This document shows, piece after piece, positions 1 through 8,076 of a DNA stretch of 64,000 nt (positions within the stretch are counted from its first letter, which is position 1; each line of letters starts with the position of its first letter). This DNA comes from DASWIG01 sp965371445 (GTDB taxonomy: Bacteria; Acidobacteriota; Thermoanaerobaculia; Multivoradales; J023). The translations under genes were made by a program, and so were the position numbers. The notes beneath the pieces are model-generated. The model had not been told where the DNA came from, made no database searches, and saw only the letters and a program-made list of their open reading frames with translations. Location of the stretch: the NCBI GenBank assembly GCA_965371445.1, contig CBDUYN010000006.1:1-64000 (forward strand), read 5' to 3'.

Positions 1-152
1 CCTGGCCCAGGCCAGCGGCAAGGAGACGACGGCGAGGTCGCAGTGCCAGACCATGGCGCCCGAGGGTTGCTTGACGGCCAGGTCAGCGCGATCAATCCCG
101 GTCTCGTGCCACCACGCCAGCATCGATCGTGTGTGTTCGTGGGCTCTCATGA
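1..152 (-). CDS. Partial protein, N-terminus only (possible RepB-like primase)
   Basis: An ATG at 152 on the minus strand follows a purine-rich AGAAGAG ribosome-binding site, and the frame stays open for 50 codons to the window edge. The visible residues include the segments WWHETGIDRADLAV and GAMVWHCDLA, with GC-rich third positions as expected for a real gene here. The pattern faintly recalls plasmid RepB-like primase proteins, but this is recollection rather than a firm match. The rest of the gene lies left of the window, so the function cannot be settled. Confidence 0.35.
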
Positions 153-348
153 TGTCTTCTCTTCTGGTGCGGTGACGCCGACAACCCACCGCGCGCGAGG
201 AGCTTCCCCGCCGGCACGAGCGCCGCGTGCCCCGCGCCCTCCAGCAAGGCGGCGATCGACTCCGGCGAACGCGCCAACGCCGCCGCCAGGTTCAAGACCT
301 CGATCCGTTCCGCCTCGGTGGAGCGCAGCCGTCCGATGGCGTTGCCGT
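92..348 (-). pseudogene. N-terminally truncated hypothetical protein
   Basis: The minus-strand frame ending at 92 reads protein-like between about 348 and 160, including ERIEVLNLAAALARSPESI and AALLEGAGHAALVPAGKLL, with helical character and GC-rich third positions. Upstream the frame runs into the 353-443 dyad repeats and loses protein character, so the N-terminus has been replaced or lost. The 3' end overlaps the gene starting at 152 by about 60 bases, which suggests the original stop is also altered. I do not recognise the family. Confidence 0.25.
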
Positions 349-352
349 CGCG

Positions 353-443
353 CCATCCCCGCCTGGATGGTGGCTCCCGACGTTTCCAGGAAAGGCCATC
401 CCCGCTGGATGGTGGCTCCCGACGTTTCCGGGAAGGGCCATCC
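353..443. repeat. Two tandem ~42-bp dyad repeats
   Basis: Two near-identical units (353-395 and 396-437) are followed by a third partial CCATCC at 438. Each unit begins with GGATGGTGGC and ends with GGCCATCC, so each can fold into a hairpin around CTCCCGACGTTTCC. The second copy differs by only a few bases. They sit where the minus-strand ORF ending at 92 loses its N-terminus. No gene is supported between 444 and 662. Confidence 0.8.
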
Positions 444-662
444 GGCGCGGAAAGGCGGGTCCTCCAGGGCCGGTCGCCCCCTTGCCCCTTTCCACGTCGG
501 GTGGTATCCTGCACGCCATGCGGGACAACCTCTCGACTGGGCTCCTTCAAGCCTCGGGAACCTTGCCCTGGCACCGGCTCCTGGAGTCGCGGCGTCTTCC
601 GAGCTCGGGGGCGACCGGCCTGGCGGCTCGGAGCCAGGAGAAGAGAGGGGGAAGACAAGGCC

Positions 663-787
663 GCAGAACAAAGGCACTGCACCGGACGCGAGCGCGCTCT
701 GAGTCGTCGGTGGTGGCTCAACGGCCTTTGCTCCCGAGAACGTCAAGAGCTGGTTGCGAGGCGCCGGTGAGTGCCATGCCGTTGGGC
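663..787 (+). other. attC-type integron recombination site (long)
   Basis: The left arm (from about 663) contains AACAAAGGCACTGCACCGGAC. The right arm ends in the core GTTGGGC (781-787), which fits the GTTRRRY consensus. The reverse complement of the right arm reads AACGGCATGGCACTCACCGG, so GGCACT-CACCGG pairs across the site with one extrahelical G on the left arm, the asymmetry typical of attC. The left outer box GCAGAAC is imperfect against RYYYAAC. The site is about 125 bp with an unpaired centre. Its left arm closely resembles that of the site at 6172. Confidence 0.65.
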
Positions 788-1018
788 GGCCCAAGATTCG
801 TAGAGAAGACGGACTAGAATGATGAGCCAATCATATTGTCGGGTCTCAACTGCGCGATGGCTATTGGGATCATCTGCGAATCATGCCGATCTGGTTCGAG
901 CGGGTGGTTGCCAAGCTTCTAAGCACTTCAAGATCACCATCCACTCCTATCGTACTGCGGCGGCTCGAATCTCAACCGATCAAAAGCTTTATGAAAACTC
1001 AAGCCACAGGAGAGTGCT
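788..1018 (+). other. Leader of the SIR2 cassette, no supported gene
   Basis: This AT-richer stretch lies between the attC core at 781-787 and the SIR2 start. An open frame from 819 runs across the SIR2 start but has no recognisable domain or clear ribosome-binding site, so I do not call it. I see no convincing sigma-70 promoter. Confidence 0.4.
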
Positions 1019-4000
1019 TTGCGATTCCTCGCTAACGGACCGTCGATACCAGGGAAGCTCCTTGAGCTGAGAGACGAGGGCCACGTAGTCTTCCTTTGTG
1101 GCGCAGGCGTCTCAATGCCTGCCGGCCTATCTAGCTTCGACGGGCTTACGCGATCGATGGTCGACCAACTAGGAGTTCCGACTGACTCGGAGATTCGAGA
1201 TTTGCTGGATCGGAAAAACGAAGCAAATGGATCAGCCGCAGGTCCGCCTTACGATCAAATTTTTGGCATGCTTCAGCGGGAGTACTCCCGGACCAGAGTT
1301 GAAAGCGAGGTCTCGAACGCTCTCAAGACTCCCAGAAATGCGAGTCGACGTTGCCACAAAATAATAATTCGACTGTCGAGCGATAAGGCTGGCCGACCGT
1401 TCGTCATAACGACCAACTTCGATCTACTTTTCGAAAGGGCACGGAAGGGGATCCAGCGCTGGATTCCACCCCATCTACCGGACATGAAGGCGAGCCACAC
1501 ACATCAAGGCGTGGTTTATCTCCACGGCAGGCGGAGAACATCACGCGGTGGTTCCAGTGAGCTGTCGGGGCTGATTCTAAGTTCCAGCGACTTTGGGCGG
1601 GCATATCTCGCCGACGGTTGGGCGACCCGGTTCGTCAAGCATCTCTTGGAACAGAAGTTCCTTGTCCTTCTCGGCTACTCTGCTGGCGACCCGCCCGTCC
1701 GATATCTCCTCGAAGGCCTTGATGCCAGCCCCTCGGCAACGCGAGAACGCATCTTTGCTTTTGACCGCGGCGAACCTTCCAAAGTGAAGATGCGATGGGA
1801 CAACCTCGGAGTCACAGCCATTCCCTGCATCGACTATGAGCTACTTTGGGATTCTCTCGAAGAATGGACCAACAGAGCCGACGACGCGATGCAGTGGAAG
1901 TATGGCGTCGCTCGGCTGGCGCAGCAATCCCCGAGATCTCTCCGAGCATTCGAGCGGGGGCAAGTCGCCGCACTCGTGGCCACCAGAGGCGGTGCCAGGG
2001 CATTCGCTAATGCAGAACCTCCGCCACCGGCAGAGTGGCTTTGTGTTTTCGATAACTCCGTCCGATTCCATGATAACTGGCAGGACTTGGAAACCGGCAC
2101 GAGGATCGACCCCTCCACCTTGTATGGCCTCGACGACGATCCGCCTAGGCCGCCCTATTCACCTTACAGACCGGAACCAGCACCAGGCATTGATCTCATT
2201 CGCACTCTGCCAGAGGACGAATGTCGGTGTGAGGACCGACTCTCTAACATAATCCCCGCACGAAGTCGAAGGGGTAACGAGAGACTAGAGGCGTTGCGCT
2301 TCTGGCTCTCCCGTGTGGCACACGAACCCACTGCGATCTGGTGGGCCGTTCGGCAAGCTTATCTCCATCCGGGCGTTGTGGAGGCAATCTCGTGGAGGCT
2401 CCAGAGGGGTTCACCGCGGCCGATTGAGGGCGAGGCACGGCGGATCTGGGAACTTCTCCTAGAGATCGAGTCCGACAAACCAGCTGATCCTGATGACTTT
2501 CGATGGAGCGCAGCCTGTGACTCCGTTGAGATTGCCGGCTGGAAGCCGCGAACCCTGCGACAAATCGAAAGAGCCCTTCGGCCGCGCCTCGAGGCTAGAC
2601 TGTCGCGAGCTTTACCTGCTCCTCCCGCACTCGCAGACGCTACAATGATTGACCTGACCAAGTTGGTACAGTTTGAGGTCAAATTCCCATCTATAAACGA
2701 TGGCAAGGTCGAAATCGATCAGGAGTCCCTCCCAGAGTTCTTCAAGGTAGTACGGCGCTCATTCGAGCGAGGGATAAGTCTCCTCTCCGAGACTGGCGTT
2801 CATGCGGAATTCTTCCATCTTGCAGCGATCGAGCCGGAAAAGGACACCGGGAATCGCCATGTCGATCCAGAGGGTCCAGATCCAGTCTTTCTCTGGTCGT
2901 TGCGACTCTTCGACCAACTAGCCGAACATCATCCAGAGGCTGCTAGGAGGGAGGCGCTGGCTTGGCCCGATCCTGATCGTTTCTTTTTCGACAAACTAAG
3001 GATCTATGTGTGGACCAAGACCGACATCTTTTCCAGTCGCGAGATAGCTAAAGGTATCGTAAATCTGTCGGAACAAACATTCTGGGACGGTTACCTGAAA
3101 CGTGAGCTACTTCACCTCCTGCGGGCACAATGGGCCAAACTACCGAAGAAATCGAGGAGAGACATCGAGCGCCGCCTGCTAAAGGGGCGATCCCGGTATC
3201 GTTTAGAAGAGTCAGATAAGTACGAAGACCGTCGAGACACTCTTTCAGGTAGCCGGCTCGGCTGGCTTGAAAGGGAAGGCTGTCAACTCTCGAAGATGAC
3301 CCTGGAGAAGCTTCGAAAACTACGATCGCGTTCGGATTGGCGATCTAGCTGGGCGGAATCCGCAGACGGAGACATGAATGGCCGAGCGGGCTCAGTCGAA
3401 AAATTGACGGATGCGAGAGAACTCGAGTCTTTGCCTATTCGGAGAATCGCTGAGAGGGCAAGAGAGCTGTCTGGGGAAGAGAGCACCCCATTTATCGAGC
3501 ACGTACCTTTCGAAGGCCTCGTAAAGGAGCGGCCACGGCAGGCACTAAGAGTTTTAACTTTTGAGGCTCGCAACGGTAGATATCCTACCGATCTTTGGGA
3601 GACTACACTCGGCAATTGGCCTGAAGACGAAGAGGTTAGGCCTAAGCGAGTTCTTGCAAGACGACTCGCAGCAGCGCCTCGAGCCGTCCTCCTGAAGGTT
3701 CGGTTCGCAGTCGTGGACTGGATCTCCAAACATCTTGCTCACTCTCAGGATCTCGAAACTGAGATGTTTCTCGCCTGGGACGCAATGTTCGCGGCCCTTG
3801 TTGAAACGGCACCGAACTCAACTCAGAGCTACATTGGCGAGGTAACAAGCGCCGAAGGCAGAGAGAGCAGCCGCAAGACGTACTACCATGCACTCAATTC
3901 ATCTGTTGGCCAACTTGTGAGAGCACTCCTTAATACCCTGGCCGGTCAAGACAGCACGCCGTGCCCCTTAGATTCTGAGATCTCTGCTCGACTTGGAAGG

Positions 4001-4831
4001 GCGTCGCTGATTTCTGGAGAGGGCGCTGACCATGCGATCTCGATCATGGCCGAGAAGCTCCATTGGTTCTTCTGGAAAGACCCCGCCTGGACAAGAGAGA
4101 ATCTACTCTCAGCCTTCGCCCTTGGTTCACCACGATGCGAAGCGGCATGGCGAGGTTATCTTCTAGAACGTAGAAGTCCGGCCCAGAATCCCGAGCTCTT
4201 TGAGTTGCTCAAACCCAGCCTTCTCGGCCTGCTTGAGGGCACGTCGAACTGGCCGGCCGAGGCCGGCTTCGATCGGAACGTGTGTTGGTACCTTATCATT
4301 GCCACTTACTCGAAGAGACACGATGTACGCTATCTGGAAGCTGACGAATGCCGAAGAGCGCTGCAGCACACAACAGACCAGGGGCGCCAGTCAGCGCTAT
4401 GGGCTTTGGGAAAGATCATAGCTGGCGAAGATGGGTGGTCGGTTTGGGCCCGGGAGTTCTTTCGAAATATTTGGCCACAGGAGACTAAGTTCCAAACCGA
4501 TGGCACCACGAGTGCGATGATCGATATTGCTGTCCAGAATCCGGCGAAATTTCGTGACATCATCAATGTCGTCCTGGATTACCTCCAACCGCAACAGCGT
4601 CCTCATGGATTTCTCTACCAATGTCTGAAGGAGACTGATGGCGCAGATGGTCCGAGTCTTGCAGAAAGATATCCATTGTCTTCACTTACTGTCGCTGATA
4701 GCATCATCGGACCGGCACCCGAGAACCGTCCTTACGATCTCGGGACCTTCCTGGAGAGGATTGCAGATGTCGATCAGGAGTTGAAGAAGTCCACCTCTTG
4801 GCGTCGACTCTACGAGTTGGCCCATGGATGA
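1019..4831 (+). CDS. SIR2-domain protein, probable anti-phage NADase effector
   Basis: The protein is 1270 aa and starts at TTG 1019, chosen because AGGAGAG lies six bases upstream. The N-terminal quarter is a SIR2-like NAD-binding domain: FLCGAGVS near residue 26, TTNFD at 131-135, a catalytic-type LHG at 168-170 and LGYSAGDPP near 218. The remaining roughly 1000 residues are a large helical region with no other motif I can name; it resembles the C-terminal part of SIR2-DUF4020 proteins. SIR2 domains in such long bacterial proteins are established NAD-depleting defence effectors that act by abortive infection. Codon use is more AT-rich than the chromosomal genes here. It sits alone between attC sites at 663-787 and 4878-4936, so it appears to be a gene cassette. 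The defence role is inferred from family. Confidence 0.8.
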   Translation: MRFLANGPSIPGKLLELRDEGHVVFLCGAGVSMPAGLSSFDGLTRSMVDQLGVPTDSEIRDLLDRKNEANGSAAGPPYDQIFGMLQREYSRTRVESEVSNALKTPRNASRRCHKIIIRLSSDKAGRPFVITTNFDLLFERARKGIQRWIPPHLPDMKASHTHQGVVYLHGRRRTSRGGSSELSGLILSSSDFGRAYLADGWATRFVKHLLEQKFLVLLGYSAGDPPVRYLLEGLDASPSATRERIFAFDRGEPSKVKMRWDNLGVTAIPCIDYELLWDSLEEWTNRADDAMQWKYGVARLAQQSPRSLRAFERGQVAALVATRGGARAFANAEPPPPAEWLCVFDNSVRFHDNWQDLETGTRIDPSTLYGLDDDPPRPPYSPYRPEPAPGIDLIRTLPEDECRCEDRLSNIIPARSRRGNERLEALRFWLSRVAHEPTAIWWAVRQAYLHPGVVEAISWRLQRGSPRPIEGEARRIWELLLEIESDKPADPDDFRWSAACDSVEIAGWKPRTLRQIERALRPRLEARLSRALPAPPALADATMIDLTKLVQFEVKFPSINDGKVEIDQESLPEFFKVVRRSFERGISLLSETGVHAEFFHLAAIEPEKDTGNRHVDPEGPDPVFLWSLRLFDQLAEHHPEAARREALAWPDPDRFFFDKLRIYVWTKTDIFSSREIAKGIVNLSEQTFWDGYLKRELLHLLRAQWAKLPKKSRRDIERRLLKGRSRYRLEESDKYEDRRDTLSGSRLGWLEREGCQLSKMTLEKLRKLRSRSDWRSSWAESADGDMNGRAGSVEKLTDARELESLPIRRIAERARELSGEESTPFIEHVPFEGLVKERPRQALRVLTFEARNGRYPTDLWETTLGNWPEDEEVRPKRVLARRLAAAPRAVLLKVRFAVVDWISKHLAHSQDLETEMFLAWDAMFAALVETAPNSTQSYIGEVTSAEGRESSRKTYYHALNSSVGQLVRALLNTLAGQDSTPCPLDSEISARLGRASLISGEGADHAISIMAEKLHWFFWKDPAWTRENLLSAFALGSPRCEAAWRGYLLERRSPAQNPELFELLKPSLLGLLEGTSNWPAEAGFDRNVCWYLIIATYSKRHDVRYLEADECRRALQHTTDQGRQSALWALGKIIAGEDGWSVWAREFFRNIWPQETKFQTDGTTSAMIDIAVQNPAKFRDIINVVLDYLQPQQRPHGFLYQCLKETDGADGPSLAERYPLSSLTVADSIIGPAPENRPYDLGTFLERIADVDQELKKSTSWRRLYELAHG

Positions 4832-4877
4832 GCCGAGCGGATGCTTAGAGGCCACTTTCCAATGAAAGCGATCGCTC

Positions 4878-4936
4878 GTCGAACAAGCGGATCCAGCGCA
4901 CCTCGTACCTCGGTCGCTGATCCGTGGTCGTTCGAC
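4878..4936 (+). other. attC-type integron recombination site (59 bp)
   Basis: The site starts with GTCGAAC (4878-4884) and ends with GTTCGAC (4930-4936), perfect inverted copies exactly 59 bp end to end. The left arm reads AAGCGGATCCAGCG. The reverse complement of the right arm reads CACGGATCAGCG, so CGGATC and AGCG pair around one extrahelical C, the classic attC asymmetry. It follows the SIR2 stop by 46 bases and precedes the next gene, as expected at the 3' end of a cassette. Confidence 0.8.
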
Positions 4937-4966
4937 GCACCACGAAGAGATGAAAGGAGAAATGGC

Positions 4967-5584
4967 ATGAAAACAGTACGACTGACAGCGTTATGGGCAC
5001 TCGCGGCCGTGGCGATTTGTGGGATCTGCTGGTTCGGCACTCCCAAGGCGCATGCCCATTGCGATTCGCTAGCCGGACCGGTCCTCATCGAGGCCAAGGC
5101 GGCGCTGGATAAGGGCGACGTAACGCCGCTTCTGAAGTGGATACCAAAGGCCCACGAAGGGGAAATTCGCACTGTATTTGCACAAGCCGTTGCCGTTCGG
5201 GCAAAGAGTAACGACGCGCGAGAGCTGGCAGACCGCTTCTTGTTCGAGACTCTGGTGCGAGTTCATCGTGCTGGAGAGGGGGCTCCCTATACGGGCCTGA
5301 AGCCTGCCGGTTCTACTGTGCCTGCCATTGCTGCTGCCGACAAGGCTCTGGATGTGGGTTCGGTAGACGCATTGTCCAGCGAGATCGGCAGTGCAGTGCG
5401 CGATGGGATACGGAAGCGATTCGCGGACGTGATGGAAAAGAAGAGACACGGCAACGACAGCGTCGAAGCGGGGAGAGAGTATGTTGCGGCATACGTCGAG
5501 TACGTTCATTTTGTTGAGGGTATTCACAATCTGGTCGCGAAGGGAGCTGCACACGGCCACGGCGAGAAGCATGACGAACACTGA
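4967..5584 (+). CDS. DUF6448 family exported protein
   Basis: The 205-aa product starts at ATG 4967, which follows AAAGGAGA; the earlier ATG at 4962 runs at once into a stop. Residues 1-30 form a Sec signal peptide (KTVRLTALWALAAVAICGI) ending near AHA. The mature part begins HCDSLAGPV and is helical, ending in a His-rich tail (HGHGEKHDEH). The HCD...GPV start and overall pattern match DUF6448, a family of unknown function. The His-rich tail could bind metal, but that is inference. It lies between the attC sites at 4878 and 5589 and is therefore a likely integron cassette gene. Confidence 0.75.
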   Translation: MKTVRLTALWALAAVAICGICWFGTPKAHAHCDSLAGPVLIEAKAALDKGDVTPLLKWIPKAHEGEIRTVFAQAVAVRAKSNDARELADRFLFETLVRVHRAGEGAPYTGLKPAGSTVPAIAAADKALDVGSVDALSSEIGSAVRDGIRKRFADVMEKKRHGNDSVEAGREYVAAYVEYVHFVEGIHNLVAKGAAHGHGEKHDEH

Positions 5585-5588
5585 GATC

Positions 5589-5647
5589 GTCGAACAACCG
5601 GATCGAGGCGACGCGGAGGACCGCGCGCCTCATCCGTGACGTTAGAT
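5589..5647 (+). other. attC-type integron recombination site (59 bp)
   Basis: The left box is GTCGAAC (5589-5595) and the right core GTTAGAT (5641-5647) fits GTTRRRY. The left arm CCGGATCGAGGCG pairs with the right arm CGCCTCATCCG except for one extrahelical C, matching the layout of the site at 4878. The left arms of the two sites are nearly identical, as is usual within one integron. It begins five bases after the DUF6448 stop. Confidence 0.8.
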
Positions 5648-5661
5648 TGCAAAGGAGACCC

Positions 5662-6105
5662 ATGCCCATGAACACAGACCCAATTGTTGTGGAACAGACT
5701 TTCAATGCTCCAATTGCGGTGGTTTGGAAGGCCATTACCGACAAGGATCAAATGCGTCAGTGGTTCTTCGAGCCGATGTCCGACTTCGAACCTGAAGTCG
5801 GCTTCGAAACACAGTTCAATGTACGCAGCGAGGACCAAGACTACCCGCACCTGTGGAAAGTGACCGATGTAGTTCCAGAGACGCGAATCGCTTACGATTG
5901 GCGGTACGGTGGATATCCTGGGATCTCATCTGTCGTGTGGGAACTTTCGGAAACGCCCAACGGTACGAAACTGAAGCTGACTCACGCGGGACATGAGACC
6001 TTTCCGCAGGACAATCCAATCTTCAGCCGGGAAATCGGCCAAGCAGGATGGGATTATCTTCTCCACGAAAGCCTGAAAGCCTTTCTGGAGCGACCAAGCA
6101 AATGA
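5662..6105 (+). CDS. SRPBCC / AHSA1-like domain protein
   Basis: The 147-aa product starts at ATG 5662 with AAAGGAG five bases upstream; ATG 5668 is an alternative. It is a single START-like helix-grip fold. VVEQTFNAPIAVVWKAITD, then MRQWFF and a strand-rich middle, end in a C-terminal helix (WDYLLHESLKAFLERP), the standard AHSA1/SRPBCC pattern. Such proteins bind hydrophobic ligands or act as Hsp90-cochaperone homologues, so the substrate cannot be predicted. It lies between attC sites at 5589 and 6172 and is probably a cassette gene expressed from an upstream promoter. Confidence 0.8.
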   Translation: MPMNTDPIVVEQTFNAPIAVVWKAITDKDQMRQWFFEPMSDFEPEVGFETQFNVRSEDQDYPHLWKVTDVVPETRIAYDWRYGGYPGISSVVWELSETPNGTKLKLTHAGHETFPQDNPIFSREIGQAGWDYLLHESLKAFLERPSK

Positions 6106-6171
6106 CTGGACGTTATCATGGGCGGCGAGCCGAACCGAAGGTCCAAAGTGCTCACACTTGGCACGAATGCA

Positions 6172-6301
6172 ATCTAACAAGGCGATGCACCGGACCGGGC
6201 TACGTGTTCGGTTTTCAACGTCGTTTCCTTCGTTTGAGGTTTTTGGTTTTCAAAGGTTCACTCGTGTTGGTCCGCCCGCCCGGTGATCTTGGTCGTTGGG
6301 C
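6172..6301 (+). other. attC-type integron recombination site (long), last of the array
   Basis: The left box ATCTAAC (6172-6178) fits RYYYAAC and the right core GTTGGGC (6295-6301) fits GTTRRRY. The left arm AACAAGGCGATGCACCGGACC pairs with the right arm, whose reverse complement is AACGACCAAGATCACCGGGC. The shared core is GAT-CACCGG with one extrahelical base. The centre of about 85 bp is AT-rich and largely unpaired. No further attC is visible to the right, so this is probably the array end. Confidence 0.75.
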
Positions 6302-6396
6302 GGCGCGAAAGGCTTGTAGCAGAGCCGCCAGAGATTTCAGATGAACAAGAGATGGAGATTCGAAGATGGCAAGGAAGATTAAGACAACTCAGAACC

Positions 6397-6481
6397 AGCC
6401 CCGGAGGGGCGACAGCATTTAGCCCGGGGCGCAAGCCCCGGGTTGGAGATCACAACAAACCAAAGCCCCGGAGGGGCGACA
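6397..6481. repeat. REP-like palindromic element
   Basis: AGCCCCGGAGGGGCGACA at 6397 recurs almost exactly at 6463-6480. Between them lies a strong hairpin, AGCCCGGGGCGCAAGCCCCGGG (6421-6442). This hairpin flanked by repeated GGGG/CCCC dyads is a typical bacterial REP/BIME layout. A RAYT transposase occurs at 51402-52337 in the same window. Confidence 0.75.
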
Positions 6482-7364
6482 GGAAGGTTGATTCATCGAG
6501 GGCTCCCAGCAATGCACGAGACGTCGAAGACGAGGTCATGGTGAGCGTGAAACAGAGCGGAAAAAGCGCGGTCGATGAACGTTACTACGTGGCGAGCGGC
6601 CAAGGCGCTCGTATCGGGGGAGGTTTGGCCCTGAGATCACCCCAGACGGCGCTTGACAGGCCGTCCGAAGACGAAAATGGCGAAGTAGCGAGAATCGAGA
6701 CGCAGCTCTCCCTGGCTCAGATCGGACAGTCGTTCAGCCCACCGACGGCGTGGAGGTCAGTCCTTCCTCACGGAGGGTCGCTCGCCGGGTCGCCACGCGC
6801 GAGCTGTGTCCCCTGAATCGGGAAGGCGTGATCGGACGCCATCGTCTCCTCGGAGTGCCCTGTGTCCCCCCGGCGGGGGACGTTAACCGTCGGGATCTCG
6901 CCTCGCCAGACGACCTCCAGCTTCTCGCCCACCTGCTCGATCACCAACTCGCGAGTCGGTGGCCGTGGCGGCGGTGGTGCCAACTCGCCCCCGACGAAAG
7001 GCCAGGCCCTCGGAAAGCACCCGTGGGGGAACGCCGTCTCGGTCCCTGGCCGTTCGTCGTCGCCAGCTGTTCCTCCAGGCGCTGAGGGTAGGAGTACCAA
7101 TGCAGGAGGCCCGCCTTGAGGAATCGGCCGTAATCGTCCCCTCCTGAGGTGCCACCCGTTTAGAAGTCCTTTGTTTCTAGCGGTTTACGGCCGATTTGGT
7201 GCGCGGAGGGCCGCCTTGCGACTCGGCTGGCACCTAATTGGGGGCACCTAATTGGGGGCTCCCACGAAGGGGTTCTTGGCGACTCCGCAGCCGCCGCCCA
7301 CTCCCACAGGTTGACGCCGGGACTGGGTCGCCATAGGCTGCTGAGGCGACTGAGGAGAAAGGAC
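6482..7364. other. Gene-poor, degenerate stretch
   Basis: Several open frames cross this region but none has a recognisable domain or ribosome-binding site. On the minus strand around 6770-6960 the segments ELVIEQVGEKLEVVWRGE and, in another frame, FLKAGLLHWYSYPQRLEEQL look like pieces of an old, frameshifted gene, possibly a transposase; I cannot identify it. At 7230-7257 a 14-bp unit (GCACCTAATTGGGG) is repeated twice in tandem, resembling the inverse of the repeat at 51136. Confidence 0.4.
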
Positions 7365-8045
7365 TTGACGACAAGCACGGCCCCTGAGCCTGAGATTCGC
7401 GCCTTCGTCTACGACACGTGCCGCACGCGGGGTCTCCCGCCATCCATCGCGGACACGGCCGCCAACCTCGATCGGAGCCCCGCCGAGGTCCAGGCTGCGT
7501 TTCGGCGTCTGGCCGAGGATCATGTCCTGGTCCTTCAGCCGAACGGCGAGGTCCTCATGGCCAACCCCTTCTCCGCGGTTCCTACGCCGTTCTCCGTTCG
7601 AGCCGGATCGGTGATGGCCTACGCAAACTGCATCTGGGACGCTTTGGGCATTCCAGCCATGCTGGAATGCGACGCGGAGATCTCCACTTCGTGCGGCTGT
7701 TGCGGCGCGCGGCTGCACCTCGAGGTCGCAGCCGGCTCCGTTCACTCCGAGGCGGATGTAGTCCATTTCGCCGTTCCGGCGCGTCACTGGTGGGACAACA
7801 TCGTGTTCACGTGAAAGACCATGCTGCTCTTCAGTTCTGAAGAGCACGTCGACAAATGGTGCCACGATTGGGGCCTCCCCCGAGGCGGCACTCTCTCCCT
7901 AGACCAGGGCTTTCGTCTCGCCCGAGCCTGGTATGGTCAGGATCGTCGCGACCCGGAATGGAGCAGACCCACGGTCGAGGAAACGGAGAGCTTTCTCGCC
8001 GGTGTAGGCCTCAAGGGTCCATTCTGGGATCTTCGCCAGGCTTGA
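7365..8045 (+). CDS. MerB-like organomercurial lyase, candidate selenoprotein (TGA at 7812)
   Basis: MerB enzymes cleave carbon-mercury bonds using two cysteines and one aspartate (C96, D99, C159 in the E. coli R831b enzyme). The frame from TTG 7365, preceded by GAGGAGAAAGG, gives 226 aa if the in-frame TGA at 7812-7814 is read through. Residues 69-77 (FSAVPTPFS) and 86-92 (YANCIWD) are family motifs; C89 and D92 match C96 and D99. The TGA is residue 150, 61 residues after C89, where C159 is 63 after C96. Relatives I recall have a cysteine there in IVFTC-TMLLF. The reading frame after TGA is intact and family-like (MLLFSSEEHVDKWC, WDLRQA), and a SECIS-like hairpin follows. Selenocysteine insertion is the favoured inference; a Cys-to-stop nonsense mutation is the alternative. 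No Sec machinery is in the window. Confidence 0.7.
7812..7846 (+). promoter_or_regulatory. Candidate bacterial SECIS element with its UGA
   Basis: The TGA at 7812-7814 is followed by a perfect 9-bp stem, TGCTCTTCA (7825-7833) with TGAAGAGCA (7838-7846), closing a four-base loop GTTC. The loop begins 19 bases after the TGA and starts with G. Bacterial SECIS hairpins lie just downstream of UGA within the coding region, with a small loop carrying G early and a UGA-to-loop spacing of roughly 16-37 bases. An outer GAC/GTC pair (7817-7819, 7848-7850) could extend the stem across an internal loop. Confidence 0.6.
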
Positions 8046-8076
8046 CCTTGTCCGGGACCGTCGGAATGAAGAACGG

